A stretch of 64,000 bases of DNA, from the NCBI RefSeq assembly GCF_042684505.1, contig NZ_JBHULT010000006.1, forward strand, positions 806,001-870,000, given 5' to 3'. Source of the DNA: Salinimicrobium flavum (GTDB taxonomy: Bacteria; Bacteroidota; Bacteroidia; Flavobacteriales; Flavobacteriaceae). The notes under the pieces are model-generated. The model was given only the letters and a program-made list of their open reading frames with translations, had not been told where the DNA came from and ran no database searches. A program made the position numbers and the translations under genes. Below are positions 41,020-50,139 of this stretch, piece by piece. The first letter of the stretch is position 1, and every line of letters starts with the position of its first letter.

Positions 41020-43281
41020 ATGGATAAGAACAAGCATACAAGCACGCCAGGCAATCACAAAGTATGGGAAGTGAACGAATCCCACAAATGCCCTTTTACG
41101 GGAGGGGCGCTTGACAAGACTGCCGGAAGTGGTACAACAAACAGGGACTGGTGGCCAAATATGTTGAACCTTCGCATTCTCAGGCAACACTCTAAATTGT
41201 CTGATCCTATGGGGGAGGATTTTAACTACGCAGAAGAATTCAAGAGCCTGGACCTGGCCGCGGTAAAAAGGGACCTTCATGAGCTTATGACCCAATCGCA
41301 GGAATGGTGGCCGGCAGATTATGGCCACTACGGGCCACTGTTCATTCGTATGGCCTGGCACAGCGCCGGGACCTATCGTATTGGTGATGGCCGTGGGGGC
41401 GCGAGTTCGGGTTCTCAAAGATTTGCACCCCTAAACAGCTGGCCAGATAATGCGAACCTTGACAAAGCCCGCCTGCTTTTGTGGCCTGTCAAACAAAAAT
41501 ATGGGAGAAAGATATCCTGGGCAGATCTTATGATCCTCACCGGGAATGTCGCCCTGGAATCCATGGGGTTAAAACCTTTTGGATTTGGCGGTGGCCGCGA
41601 AGATGTCTGGGAACCGGAAGAAGATATTTACTGGGGTTCTGAGGGCGAATGGGTCGCTAATAAGGAACGTTACGCTAAAGGGGACGCACTTGAAAATCCT
41701 CTTGCGGCTTCTCATATGGGCTTAATATACGTTAACCCTGAAGGACCTAATGGCAATCCAGATCCTCTTGGTGCCGCCCATGATATAAGGGAAACTTTTG
41801 GACGCATGGCCATGAATGATTATGAGACCGTCGCGCTTATTGCCGGGGGGCATACCTTCGGTAAAACTCATGGGGCTGCAGATCCTGTGGAAAACGTGGG
41901 TGTCGAACCGGCAGGTGCCGGCCTGGAAGAAATGGGCCTTGGCTGGAAAAACAAATTCGGGAGCGGTAAAGGGGCCGATACCATCACCAGTGGAATTGAA
42001 GGAGCCTGGACCCAGACCCCAACCCAATGGAGCAACAAATTTTTCGAGAACCTGTTTGGTTTTGAATGGGAATGCCATAAGGGACCGGGGGGAGCCTATC
42101 AATGGAAACCCAAAAATAATGCAGGTGCAAATACAGTGCCCGATGCCCATGATCCTTCAAAAAAACATGCTCCGTTCATGCTTACTACAGATATAGCGCT
42201 GCGGGAAGATCCTGCTTACGAAAAAATATCCCGACACTTTTTTGAGAACCCCGATGAGTTTGCAGATGCCTTTTCAAGGGCCTGGTATAAGTTGACCCAT
42301 CGTGATATGGGACCTGTATCCAGATATTTGGGGCCAGAAGTGCCTTCAGAAGAACTCCTCTGGCAGGATCCGGTCCCTGAGGTAGATCACGAATTGATTG
42401 ATCGGGAAGATATAGCTGAACTGGAGAAAATGATATTTGATTCAGGCCTAACAATATCCCAGTTGGTCTTTACGGCATGGGCCTCGGCATCAACCTTCCG
42501 GAATTCTGATAAAAGAGGAGGGGCAAACGGCGCCAGGATTCGCCTCGAGCCACAAAGGCACTGGGAGGTCAATGATCCGGCCCGTTTACAGAAAGTATTA
42601 ATGAAGCTGGAAAAGATAAGGGATGAATTCAACAATGCTCAATCTGGTAATAAAAAAGTTTCCCTTGCAGATCTCATAGTACTGGCAGGCTCCCTTGCCG
42701 TTAAGAAAGCTGCGAAAGACGCAGGCTTTGATATAGGAGTCCCATTCGCGCCGGGACGCACAGATGCCACGGCAGAGCAAACAGATGTGGAGGCCTTTGA
42801 ACCCCTGGAGCCCAGCGGGGATGGTTTTCGCAACTATGCAAGCAACAGAGACCATATATCAGCTTCTGCTGAAGAAAGGCTCGTAGACAAGGCTCAGCTG
42901 CTATCATTGACCCCACCTGAGATGACAGTACTGGTAGGCGGAATGCGCGTACTTGATACCAACTATGATGGTTCTAAGCACGGAGTGTTTACCCATCGAC
43001 CGGGACAACTTACCAATGACTTCTTTGTGAATCTACTGGATATGGGGACAACATGGAAAGCCAGCCCCAAATCTGGAGACTTATTTGAAGGCAGGGATCG
43101 TTCCACCGATGAAGTGAAGTGGACGGGCAGCAGGGTGGATCTTATATTTGGTTCAAATGCTGAGCTCAGGGCTCTTGCTGAAGTATACGCCTGTAAAGAT
43201 GCGCAGGAAAAATTCGTAAAAGATTTTGTAAAGGCCTGGGACAAAGTGATGAACCTTGACCGTTTTGACCTGAAAAATTAA
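41020..43281 (+). CDS. katG: catalase-peroxidase
   Basis: 753 residues, bifunctional heme enzyme removing hydrogen peroxide. The active-site block PLFIRMAWHSAGTYR (distal Arg, Trp, His of the Met-Tyr-Trp family) and the proximal VALIAGGHTFGKTHGA are intact, with the Tyr of the adduct expected in the loop MGLIYVNPEGPNG. The C-terminal half repeats the fold without heme. It has an OxyR-like repeat upstream and a terminator behind. Confidence 0.97.
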   Translation: MDKNKHTSTPGNHKVWEVNESHKCPFTGGALDKTAGSGTTNRDWWPNMLNLRILRQHSKLSDPMGEDFNYAEEFKSLDLAAVKRDLHELMTQSQEWWPADYGHYGPLFIRMAWHSAGTYRIGDGRGGASSGSQRFAPLNSWPDNANLDKARLLLWPVKQKYGRKISWADLMILTGNVALESMGLKPFGFGGGREDVWEPEEDIYWGSEGEWVANKERYAKGDALENPLAASHMGLIYVNPEGPNGNPDPLGAAHDIRETFGRMAMNDYETVALIAGGHTFGKTHGAADPVENVGVEPAGAGLEEMGLGWKNKFGSGKGADTITSGIEGAWTQTPTQWSNKFFENLFGFEWECHKGPGGAYQWKPKNNAGANTVPDAHDPSKKHAPFMLTTDIALREDPAYEKISRHFFENPDEFADAFSRAWYKLTHRDMGPVSRYLGPEVPSEELLWQDPVPEVDHELIDREDIAELEKMIFDSGLTISQLVFTAWASASTFRNSDKRGGANGARIRLEPQRHWEVNDPARLQKVLMKLEKIRDEFNNAQSGNKKVSLADLIVLAGSLAVKKAAKDAGFDIGVPFAPGRTDATAEQTDVEAFEPLEPSGDGFRNYASNRDHISASAEERLVDKAQLLSLTPPEMTVLVGGMRVLDTNYDGSKHGVFTHRPGQLTNDFFVNLLDMGTTWKASPKSGDLFEGRDRSTDEVKWTGSRVDLIFGSNAELRALAEVYACKDAQEKFVKDFVKAWDKVMNLDRFDLKN

Positions 43282-43308
43282 GCTAAGGCAAAAAACAAAA
43301 TGCTCATT

Positions 43309-43345
43309 AAAAGGTGGTCTGTGCTAAGATCACCTTTTATATTTT
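43309..43345 (+). terminator. terminator of katG
   Basis: AAAAGGTGGTC pairs with GATCACCTTTT (one G-T wobble) around an 8-base loop, followed by a T-rich tail. Confidence 0.8.
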
Positions 43346-43715
43346 ATATTCCTGTAAAAAATTCCATGGTATAATTAAAATATTCAGGTTGTGAAATGCC
43401 CTCAGAATACTTTAAATTTTGGGGTTGATCATATTTTTTAAGATATGCTTTGCTGATTCTGATATTAACAGGATCGTCCTCCTCGATTTTTCTGGCAGTT
43501 ACATCCAGGATATTATCTCCGTATTTGATCTGTCCTATGCCTGAATTCCTGAATTCAGTAAACCAGCTTCTCTCACTTTTGTTCCAGCTTCTTGCAAAGA
43601 TCCTGTTATCAACTTCCACCATCCAGATAGGCAAAAAGGTGGGGCGGGTATTACCCCCCTTGATCTCTATTAAGGTGTGGTCCTTTAAATATTGGTAAAA
43701 ATCTTTTGGAAACAT
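43344..43715 (-). CDS. DUF2255 family protein
   Basis: 123 residues. The opening FPKDFYQYLKDHTLIEIKGG, the block RIFARSWNKSERSWF and the end YFNYTMEFF are typical of DUF2255, a small flavin-reductase-like fold of unknown role. Single gene, convergent with katG. Confidence 0.82.
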   Translation of the reverse strand: MFPKDFYQYLKDHTLIEIKGGNTRPTFLPIWMVEVDNRIFARSWNKSERSWFTEFRNSGIGQIKYGDNILDVTARKIEEDDPVNIRISKAYLKKYDQPQNLKYSEGISQPEYFNYTMEFFTGI

Positions 43716-43907
43716 ATTTTATTCCTATTTATATAAGCAATTTGTTTTCTACGGGATAAAGTTCAGGAAAAAATGGTTTAGTGTGATCTCAGGAGTCAAA
43801 AAAAAGTTGGTAAGTAGTTTTGGCAAAAGAAAGTGGTGTTATTTTATATATAAAAAGGGAAACCTATTGATAGGGGTATAGATGTTCTATTATAAGGAGT
43901 GTGATAC

Positions 43908-44975
43908 TTAGTACTTTTTTTTATTCCTGGCTTTTTTATAGTTTTTCAGGGTTTTACCAAAATCTTTATCTTTTTTTCGTTTCTCTGCAATTGAAGATTC
44001 AAAATGAGTTTTCTCTCTCTCCATTTTTAGATAATTTTCGTAGGAGGCCTGGTCTATTTCTCCTTTTTCAAGAGCGTCAAGAACTGCACAACCAATCTCC
44101 TTTGTGTGGGTACAATCTTTGAATTTACAGCTTAGAGAAAGTCTGTTAATCATGTCGAAAGTGATCTCTAATCCACCTGTGGAATCGGTAATGCCTACTT
44201 CCCTCATCCCGGGGTTATCAATTAATATTCCCTCGTTTTCAAGAATACTTAATTGCCTGTGACTTGTAACGTGTCTCCCTTTATTTGTACTCTGGCTTAT
44301 TGCATTTGTTCGCATTATTGTCCTGCCGGCAAGGTTATTTACCAGAGTAGATTTTCCTACCCCTGAAGAACCTAACATGCAATATGTTTTTCCTTTTTCA
44401 ATAAACGGTTTAATTTTTTCGTATCCATCCAAGGAATTATTACTTAAAGCAATAACCGGAACATTTTTGATCCTGGCTTTTATTTTTTCCAATATCTCAG
44501 AAATTTGCTGCTCATTTATCAAATCAATTTTAGTGAGCACAATGATAGGACTAACCTTTGATGAATAACAAATGGTCAGGTATCTTTCAAGTCTGTTGAT
44601 ATTAAAATCCCTGTCAGCAGCCTGGACTATCAATGCATAATCAATATTGGTTGCAATAATTTGCTTCTCTCCGGTATGACCAACATTCTGTCTTGAAATT
44701 ATTGAGAATCTGGGTAAAACTTTATGTATTTGGGAAACACCGGAATCATTGGTTACCAATGCCACCCAATCACCAACTGCTGGAAAATCTTCCCGATTAT
44801 TTGATGAAAATCTTAAATTCCCTGTTATTTCGGCCTCCAATTCCCCCTTTTCAGTTCTTACAATATATCTTTCTTTGTGTTCTGAAACGACTCTTCCTAT
44901 CTCCAGGTCCCCGAGGTTATTCTCAATCCTGAACTTTTCGAATTCGTCATTATATCCAAAATCTTCTAATTCCAT
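43908..44975 (-). CDS. rsgA: ribosome small subunit-dependent GTPase A
   Basis: 355 residues, circularly permuted GTPase that helps 30S maturation. N-terminal OB fold (about 20-110), then the G motifs in the order G4 LTKID, G5 ALSN, G1 GSSGVGKST, G2/G3 with DNPGM, and a C-terminal zinc block CKFKDCTHTKEIGC. The tail is Lys-rich. It is not in an operon with the gene at 45096. Confidence 0.95.
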   Translation of the reverse strand: MELEDFGYNDEFEKFRIENNLGDLEIGRVVSEHKERYIVRTEKGELEAEITGNLRFSSNNREDFPAVGDWVALVTNDSGVSQIHKVLPRFSIISRQNVGHTGEKQIIATNIDYALIVQAADRDFNINRLERYLTICYSSKVSPIIVLTKIDLINEQQISEILEKIKARIKNVPVIALSNNSLDGYEKIKPFIEKGKTYCMLGSSGVGKSTLVNNLAGRTIMRTNAISQSTNKGRHVTSHRQLSILENEGILIDNPGMREVGITDSTGGLEITFDMINRLSLSCKFKDCTHTKEIGCAVLDALEKGEIDQASYENYLKMEREKTHFESSIAEKRKKDKDFGKTLKNYKKARNKKKY

Positions 44976-45095
44976 TTCAGTTTTCTATTTGGCGTGAATT
45001 GTAAATGGTAAGTACCAGGTCCTGCCACTCTCAGGCAGGGATAATTTTGTTAACTCTGATTTCTTTATTTTAAGGGGTAGTTTCTCTAAGCCTTT

Positions 45096-46565
45096 TTATT
45101 TCGTCCGTATCTTTGCCAGCATCTTTTTTCCGTTTTCGTTTTCAGGATTCATCTCTATGGATTTTTCATAATTAATTATAGCCTTGTCTTTCTGACCATC
45201 TACCATATAGGCTTCCCCCAGGCTGTCATAGGTATTCCAGGAATCGGGGAATTCTTCAACATTAATCCTGAAAACTTCAATGGCTTCTTTGATTTTTCCG
45301 TTTTGAAGTAACCGATAACCAACCTGATTCATTTCCGGTTCATTGAGAGCATAGGTGTCATCGGCTTTCAGTTCCTTGTATCTTGCCAATCCCGCTTCAA
45401 CACCGTCTTTTGAAAAAACGGGCAACACTTCCATAGCCAGGGACTTCCTGGGCATTTCAGCCTCTGCACCATGCAGGATGTTGGTGATTCCCATTGCTAT
45501 GTCGTTGAGCCTGGTTCCGCCGGTATTATTCAGCAGCACCACAAGATCCTCCTCTTCGGGGAAACGAACTATCAGTGTATTGAAACCATTTATTCCTCCG
45601 CCGTGTACAACAATGGGCACGCTGTCTCTGGATTGGCCAATTGGCAATTTGTCTAAACTCCAACCATAGCCGTAGTGCGAATTTCCGGAGGCGATATGGG
45701 GAGTGAACATTAGTTTCTTAGATTTTTCAGACAGCACCTCGTTATTGTACAGGGCGCGGTCCCATTTGAACAGATCTTCTACAGTAGAATACAGGGAACC
45801 GCCTGCGTAGGGTAGGGACATGTCCAGGTAAGGAGCATTAACATAACCCCCGCCATTTTTCTCATAGCCCGAAGCCCTGTTCTTCAGGATGGTCTCATGG
45901 TGATCATAGCCGGTATCATTCATATTGAGGGGGGTGAAAATGTTTTCCTGCAGTACCTGCTCATAAGTCTTTCCGGTCACCTCTTCTATGATGTGACCCA
46001 GCAGGAAATAACCGGAGTTGTTATAGGAAAATCGCTCCCCGGGAGTGAATTGCAGGGTAGAATCTGAAAAGGTCTTCACGAATTCTTCCGGACTGGAAGG
46101 GTCCCGGCTTTGTTCCTGAAAAAATCCAGGAAAGGAAGTATAGCTGGGGATCCCCGAACTGTGGGTGAGCAGGTGGTGAATGGTCACCACATCGGCTGCT
46201 GGTCCTTTATAATCGGGCAGGTAAGTGGAGATGGGTTTGTCCAGCTCCAGTTTTCCCTGTTCCACCAATTGCAGGATAAGGGCTGCCGTGAACTGTTTGG
46301 TGATCGAGCCCAGCCTGTGTTTGGTATCGGGTTGGTTGGGAATATCGTATTCCATGTTAGCCATCCCAAAACCGTCGGAAAAAATGACCTCCCCGTCATC
46401 GGCAACCAGGACAGATCCGTTGAATTGTCCGTATTCATGATACTTGTTCAGGAGATCTTCGATCTGCCTGGCTTTGTCTTGAGCAAATAGGATCCCGGTG
46501 CTTAAAAACAGAAAGCCTCCAGCCAGTAATGCTGTTTTTTGAAGGTGTTGAATTACTTTTTTCAT
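45096..46565 (-). CDS. serine hydrolase (beta-lactamase fold) with C-terminal TPRs
   Basis: 489 residues with signal peptide to about 28. The penicillin-binding/class C fold has SITK (nucleophile Ser), YNN (Y-x-N) and HGGG in place of KTG. Two or three TPR-like helices (about 400-489) follow, a frequent fusion in Bacteroidota. It may be an esterase, D-aminopeptidase or similar; antibiotic resistance should not be inferred. Confidence 0.88.
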   Translation of the reverse strand: MKKVIQHLQKTALLAGGFLFLSTGILFAQDKARQIEDLLNKYHEYGQFNGSVLVADDGEVIFSDGFGMANMEYDIPNQPDTKHRLGSITKQFTAALILQLVEQGKLELDKPISTYLPDYKGPAADVVTIHHLLTHSSGIPSYTSFPGFFQEQSRDPSSPEEFVKTFSDSTLQFTPGERFSYNNSGYFLLGHIIEEVTGKTYEQVLQENIFTPLNMNDTGYDHHETILKNRASGYEKNGGGYVNAPYLDMSLPYAGGSLYSTVEDLFKWDRALYNNEVLSEKSKKLMFTPHIASGNSHYGYGWSLDKLPIGQSRDSVPIVVHGGGINGFNTLIVRFPEEEDLVVLLNNTGGTRLNDIAMGITNILHGAEAEMPRKSLAMEVLPVFSKDGVEAGLARYKELKADDTYALNEPEMNQVGYRLLQNGKIKEAIEVFRINVEEFPDSWNTYDSLGEAYMVDGQKDKAIINYEKSIEMNPENENGKKMLAKIRTK

Positions 46566-46709
46566 CTCTTATAATGGATAATTGGTTACTTGAGAATGCT
46601 TTGGGAAGGGAAGGTTCTAATTTAATTCAAAAATTTGAATTTCAGAGGGTTGTGAAGGTTTGTTCTTTACGGGAAAATATAAGTGTTTTTTAAATTCATT
46701 TTTTGCCGC

Positions 46710-47054
46710 TTATAATGCATCAAAGTGCCTTAAAAGTACCAGCACCAACCCGAAGAGGAAAATACTGGTAAAGATCAGTTTGTTATGTTTGGCAAGCCAA
46801 TTAGGCAGGAAGATGTCGAAATTTTCCTTTTTTGAATCGGAATATTTCCTTGCGATCACAGTGAGCGGACAAAACATTTTAAAGATTAACAACACAAAAC
46901 CTTCTCCAAATATCAGTCCTATTGAAATCCAGGTAAATGGGGTGATCCTGCCGGTAATTCCCGAGTAAACCACTAGAAAGATAATGCTCACAAAGAACAG
47001 CCAGACCAGCGTATGCAGTAGTTTAATTGCGAGCAATTTCTTCTGCCTTTCCAT
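46710..47054 (-). CDS. membrane protein, 114 residues
   Basis: Three membrane helices (about 10-30, 35-57, 92-110) with a Cys-Pro (MFCPLTVIARKYS) after the second, resembling small DUF2784-type proteins; that is tentative. I start at the Met of MERQKK (47054) rather than 47105, which would overlap the lipoprotein gene upstream. Confidence 0.65.
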   Translation of the reverse strand: MERQKKLLAIKLLHTLVWLFFVSIIFLVVYSGITGRITPFTWISIGLIFGEGFVLLIFKMFCPLTVIARKYSDSKKENFDIFLPNWLAKHNKLIFTSIFLFGLVLVLLRHFDAL

Positions 47055-47067
47055 GACTCTAAAGATT

Positions 47068-47475
47068 TTAAGGGTAACCCGGCAGGCCTGGCCCTCCCGC
47101 CGCAAAGACGAGGATGGGGATAGTTATCGCAGTCAGTGGGATGAGAATACTTATTAAAATTGAAAGGGCGTCATTTCTCAATCGCAGTTCTTGAATATCA
47201 TCTTCGAGGAGATTTACATGAAGGAACTTTCCTTTTTTTTCTACCGGCAAACCTGATATCTTCCTGGCAGTATTTGAACTGGTGTGAGCCAAACCCACTA
47301 AATGGGCGTTCTCCATTTGAAGCCGCCTGAATTTGTAGGAAACCCCCTTTTCGGTGATCACCTTTACCCTGTTTTTTGATTCCACCGCTTTTTCAAGGCT
47401 TACTGATCGGGAATGATAAACACTGCAGGAATTCAGAAAAAACAGGATGAACAAGAAACATAATATCTTTCTCAT
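47068..47475 (-). CDS. small lipoprotein
   Basis: 135 residues with a lipobox at C17 (LNSC). A single beta-rich segment (about 25-100, VEKKGKFLHVNLLEDDIQELRL) and a hydrophobic tail that could be a membrane anchor. It resembles short Bacteroidota lipoproteins without a known role and is 13 bases before the gene at 46710, so the two are probably co-transcribed. Confidence 0.65.
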   Translation of the reverse strand: MRKILCFLFILFFLNSCSVYHSRSVSLEKAVESKNRVKVITEKGVSYKFRRLQMENAHLVGLAHTSSNTARKISGLPVEKKGKFLHVNLLEDDIQELRLRNDALSILISILIPLTAITIPILVFAAGGPGLPGYP

Positions 47476-47638
47476 AACCGGCATGATTACCTGTTTGTCA
47501 TGTAGCTTAAATAAATTACGTCTTATTGAAGACTTATTAATTTATTTCTTTGTTCAAAATCTGGGTCGTTACAGATATTCTCTTTTTGAAAAAAGTTATT
47601 TACAACAATAAAAGTTGACCCTGTTATTCATAGTTATT

Positions 47639-48355
47639 TCATCCCATATTAACATTGAACATATATCCCACCAAAGCTGTCAATCCCATTGCTACTGTTC
47701 CCCAAAAAGTAATTCTTAAAATTGCTTTTTTAATACTTGAGCCACCTGTTTTAGCTGCTAATGCACCTAATATTATTAAAAAAAACAGGGCGAAACCGTA
47801 AAGTGAATATTCCATGCTTTTCAAGGGAAGAAAGAGGGTTACAAGAAAAGGTAGTATTCCTCCAACTGTAAATGCTGCACCGGAAGCAAATGCAGCTTGC
47901 ATAGGTTTAGCCTGACTTATTTCATTAATTCCCAATTCGTCTCTAATATGGGAACCTAACGCATCGTGCTCAGTCAATTCTTTAGCCACAGTCAGGGCGG
48001 TTTCTTTTTTCAGTCCTCGTTTTTCATAAATTTCCGCAAGCATTTGCAATTCACTTTCAGGCATTTCTTTCAGTTCTTGTTTTTCCCGCTGGATATCAGC
48101 TTTTTCAACATCTGTTTGTGAACTTACAGAAACATATTCTCCGGCTGCCATTGATAAAGCCCCGGCAACTAATCCTGCTAATGTTGCAAGGATAACCGGT
48201 TCTCGCATATCACTCGCTGCAGTAACTCCAATCGCGATACTCGCAGTTGATAAAATTCCATCATTAGCTCCAAGGACAGCTGCTCTTAACCAATTACTCC
48301 TGTGTATGTAATGGTTATCCAAATAATTGTCTAAATCATTCATTTTTTCTGCCAT
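47639..48355 (-). CDS. VIT1/CCC1 family iron/manganese transporter
   Basis: 238 residues, five membrane helices with a helical cytoplasmic insert (about 90-150) rich in Glu. The block GANDGILSTASIAIGV and AAGEYVSVSSQTD are the family marks. It moves Fe2+ or Mn2+ across the membrane. It is the last gene before the cassette-like region; no repeat follows it on its 3' side. Confidence 0.9.
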   Translation of the reverse strand: MAEKMNDLDNYLDNHYIHRSNWLRAAVLGANDGILSTASIAIGVTAASDMREPVILATLAGLVAGALSMAAGEYVSVSSQTDVEKADIQREKQELKEMPESELQMLAEIYEKRGLKKETALTVAKELTEHDALGSHIRDELGINEISQAKPMQAAFASGAAFTVGGILPFLVTLFLPLKSMEYSLYGFALFFLIILGALAAKTGGSSIKKAILRITFWGTVAMGLTALVGYMFNVNMG

Positions 48356-48374
48356 CTTTCTCTTTGATCAAATT

Positions 48375-48470
48375 ACACAACGTTTCCGGCTAACGTAAGT
48401 GGCGGGTGACAGGTTCGTCTGCTTTCAAATGTAGCCGACTGTTTCAGCCACAATGTCGTTTGCTGCGAGA
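48375..48470 (-). repeat. attC-like inverted repeat 1
   Basis: Imperfect inverted repeat after the stop of the gene at 48486. The left arm starts ACAACGTTTCCGGCTAACG and continues AAGTGGCGGG; the right arm TCAGCCACAATG-TCGTTTGC pairs with it. First recognisable element of the array. Confidence 0.5.
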
Positions 48471-48485
48471 ATCACAGTAGGGAAA

Positions 48486-48992
48486 TTACAGTGCCTGATT
48501 TAATTTGTCCACGTTTTCATTCTCAGTGATGAAATTGTAACCGGTAAAACTAATTAGCCATTTATTTTCAGCTTTATTTATATATGTTATTTCACGCATC
48601 GGGATTTTTGGGCTTAGTTGAGTTACTAAGTATTGGTTCACAATTATTGCTGACATCCCATTAGGAGAAACCTTAATTTCCTGTTTATCAGGTGAAATAT
48701 TCCAATTAAAAGAAGTGTCTGCAAATTGTTGTTTCATCAAATCAACAACTTCGTTTTTACTCCAAAATTCGTCCGGATCAGTTCCGCAGAATAATCCGTC
48801 ATCTGCCAGAAGACTTGAATAAGCTTCAAGGTCTTTTGTGTTAATTGCCTTAAAGTAATTGTCCATAATAAGTGAAATACTATCCTTCACAGATGCAAGG
48901 TCAACAGGTTTATCCGGTTTATCCTGAACCTTGGGTTGACATCCCACAAAAAATACTATTGCAAGAAATACGAATAAAATGTTTGTTTTCAT
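48486..48992 (-). CDS. SnoaL/DUF4440-like lipoprotein (NTF2 fold)
   Basis: 168 residues, lipobox at C18 (FVGC). The mature part has the NTF2/SnoaL order: YFKAINTKDLEAYSSLLADDGLFCGTDPDEFWSK, then beta strands. Members are often domains of unknown substrate. I use the ATG at 48992 because the 26 residues before it have no signal character. First cassette-like gene of the array. Confidence 0.75.
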   Translation of the reverse strand: MKTNILFVFLAIVFFVGCQPKVQDKPDKPVDLASVKDSISLIMDNYFKAINTKDLEAYSSLLADDGLFCGTDPDEFWSKNEVVDLMKQQFADTSFNWNISPDKQEIKVSPNGMSAIIVNQYLVTQLSPKIPMREITYINKAENKWLISFTGYNFITENENVDKLNQAL

Positions 48993-49086
48993 TTTTAAAG
49001 AATTTAAAGGGTTATAATATTGTTTGATTCGATCGGCAAAATTTTCGGCAGGTGTTATTCTATCAGTCAAATTTTAGTTGTTAAGG

Positions 49087-49190
49087 TTAATTCACCTGGT
49101 TTTCATCCTTTTGAATCTTGAAATTATAGATAAATAATTTGTCAAACAATGATATTTTACCTGCTTCACCTTTTTTAAGAATTAAACTTT
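49087..49190 (-). pseudogene. possible 3' remnant of a lost gene
   Basis: On the minus strand one frame reads GEAGKISLFDKLFIYNFKIQ and KDENQVN before a stop at 49089-49087, with a stop and no start upstream. It is 30-35 codons and could be chance; the amino acid mix looks coding. Other than this the gap 48993-49217 is empty. Confidence 0.25.
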
Positions 49191-49217
49191 ATTAATGTTT
49201 GATAATGTGGTAACCGT

Positions 49218-49580
49218 TTATTCCGTTATATTGAAAGTGATCTTTACAACTTCTATTGTATTACCAGGGCTTGCACCGTCTGAACCTCTTCCCGTCCAAA
49301 TTTCAACATAATCTTTGCCTTGAAAATTTGCCTGCGCTTTATATTGGTAAATAAAATCACCGGGAACCACATCATGGATTATTTCACTTAAGTCAGCATT
49401 CTCAGGATGCTTTTGGACAGTCGCTCCTTCTTCAACACCAAAATATCCTAAATTATAGTTGAAGGTTTCTGTATTGCTTATTGTGACTTCTTCAACAATT
49501 GTTTTTGCTTCAGGATTTTCATCATTACTACATGAGACAAGAACTCCGGTAAAAGTCAGGAAAAGCATGACTTTCTTCAT
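49218..49580 (-). CDS. small lipoprotein, 120 residues
   Basis: Signal peptide with lipobox at C17 (LVSC), then a short beta-rich domain with no recognised family (EEGATVQKHPENADLSEIIHDV, YVEIWTGRGSDGAS). Probably a surface-anchored binding domain; role unknown. Cassette-like context. Confidence 0.6.
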   Translation of the reverse strand: MKKVMLFLTFTGVLVSCSNDENPEAKTIVEEVTISNTETFNYNLGYFGVEEGATVQKHPENADLSEIIHDVVPGDFIYQYKAQANFQGKDYVEIWTGRGSDGASPGNTIEVVKITFNITE

Positions 49581-49654
49581 AATCCTGAAATTTTATAGTT
49601 ATTAATCAAATGGTTTTAATTGCTTACTCCGGTGCAATTAGTACGTGGTTGCTA

Positions 49655-49680
49655 AACACGTTGTTGGCCGGCAGTGCTTT
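49655..49680 (-). repeat. fragment of an attC-like repeat
   Basis: ACGTTGTTGGCC resembles the right-arm end (CCGTTGTTG) of the repeats further right, but I cannot see a full partner arm. The remaining gap (49581-49812) contains no gene. Confidence 0.3.
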
Positions 49681-49812
49681 CTACAAATTACCGTCAACTA
49701 AGTCGAATGGTTCTCGATAAGTAAGGTTAAGGATACATCAGTAATAAGTATTTCCTGATCTCCTTTTGTTATTTTATATTCTTAATCCTAAAACTAAAGG
49801 GGAAGATTGAAG

Positions 49813-50043
49813 TTAAGACGATTCAGGACTTTCAATGATAGTTCTGGCTTTATCAAAATCCTGTTGCCTAACTTTCAGTCGTACTGTTGTCGGCGTTCCT
49901 CCAAAAAATCCTCCCAGATTTCCTGAATGCAAATCATTTTGAATAATGGAAGGAATTTTTTCTTGCTCCAGAATGTCTTTTATTCGAAGTACCTCGACTT
50001 CGGTGCCAGAATAAAAATCGACGTAGTGGGTTGATCCGCTCAT
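49813..50043 (-). CDS. DUF2007 domain protein
   Basis: 76 residues: VDFYSGTEVEVLRIKDILEQ, SGNLGGFFGGTP and RLKVRQQDFDKARTII match the small DUF2007 domain, sometimes called a signal-transducing PII-like protein. The short gene has no visible promoter and lies between repeat fragments. Confidence 0.78.
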   Translation of the reverse strand: MSGSTHYVDFYSGTEVEVLRIKDILEQEKIPSIIQNDLHSGNLGGFFGGTPTTVRLKVRQQDFDKARTIIESPESS

Positions 50044-50077
50044 ATAATTAAGGATTTAGTATTTATCTTTTATTCAT

Positions 50078-50105
50078 ATTTGTGTACAACGTCCCGTATA
50101 AATCA
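50078..50105 (-). repeat. partial left arm of an attC-like repeat
   Basis: TTGTGTACAACGTCCCGTAT is close to the left arm of other copies (AACGTYYCG), but no right arm is found before the stop of the gene at 50140. Confidence 0.4.
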
Positions 50106-50139
50106 ATGCTTACTGTTTTTAATATGTTTTTAGACCAGG

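Noticed and set aside
45096..46565. Beta-lactamase resistance gene
   Set aside because: The fold is shared by many esterases and peptidases, the third motif is HGG, and the TPR tail is not typical of beta-lactamases.
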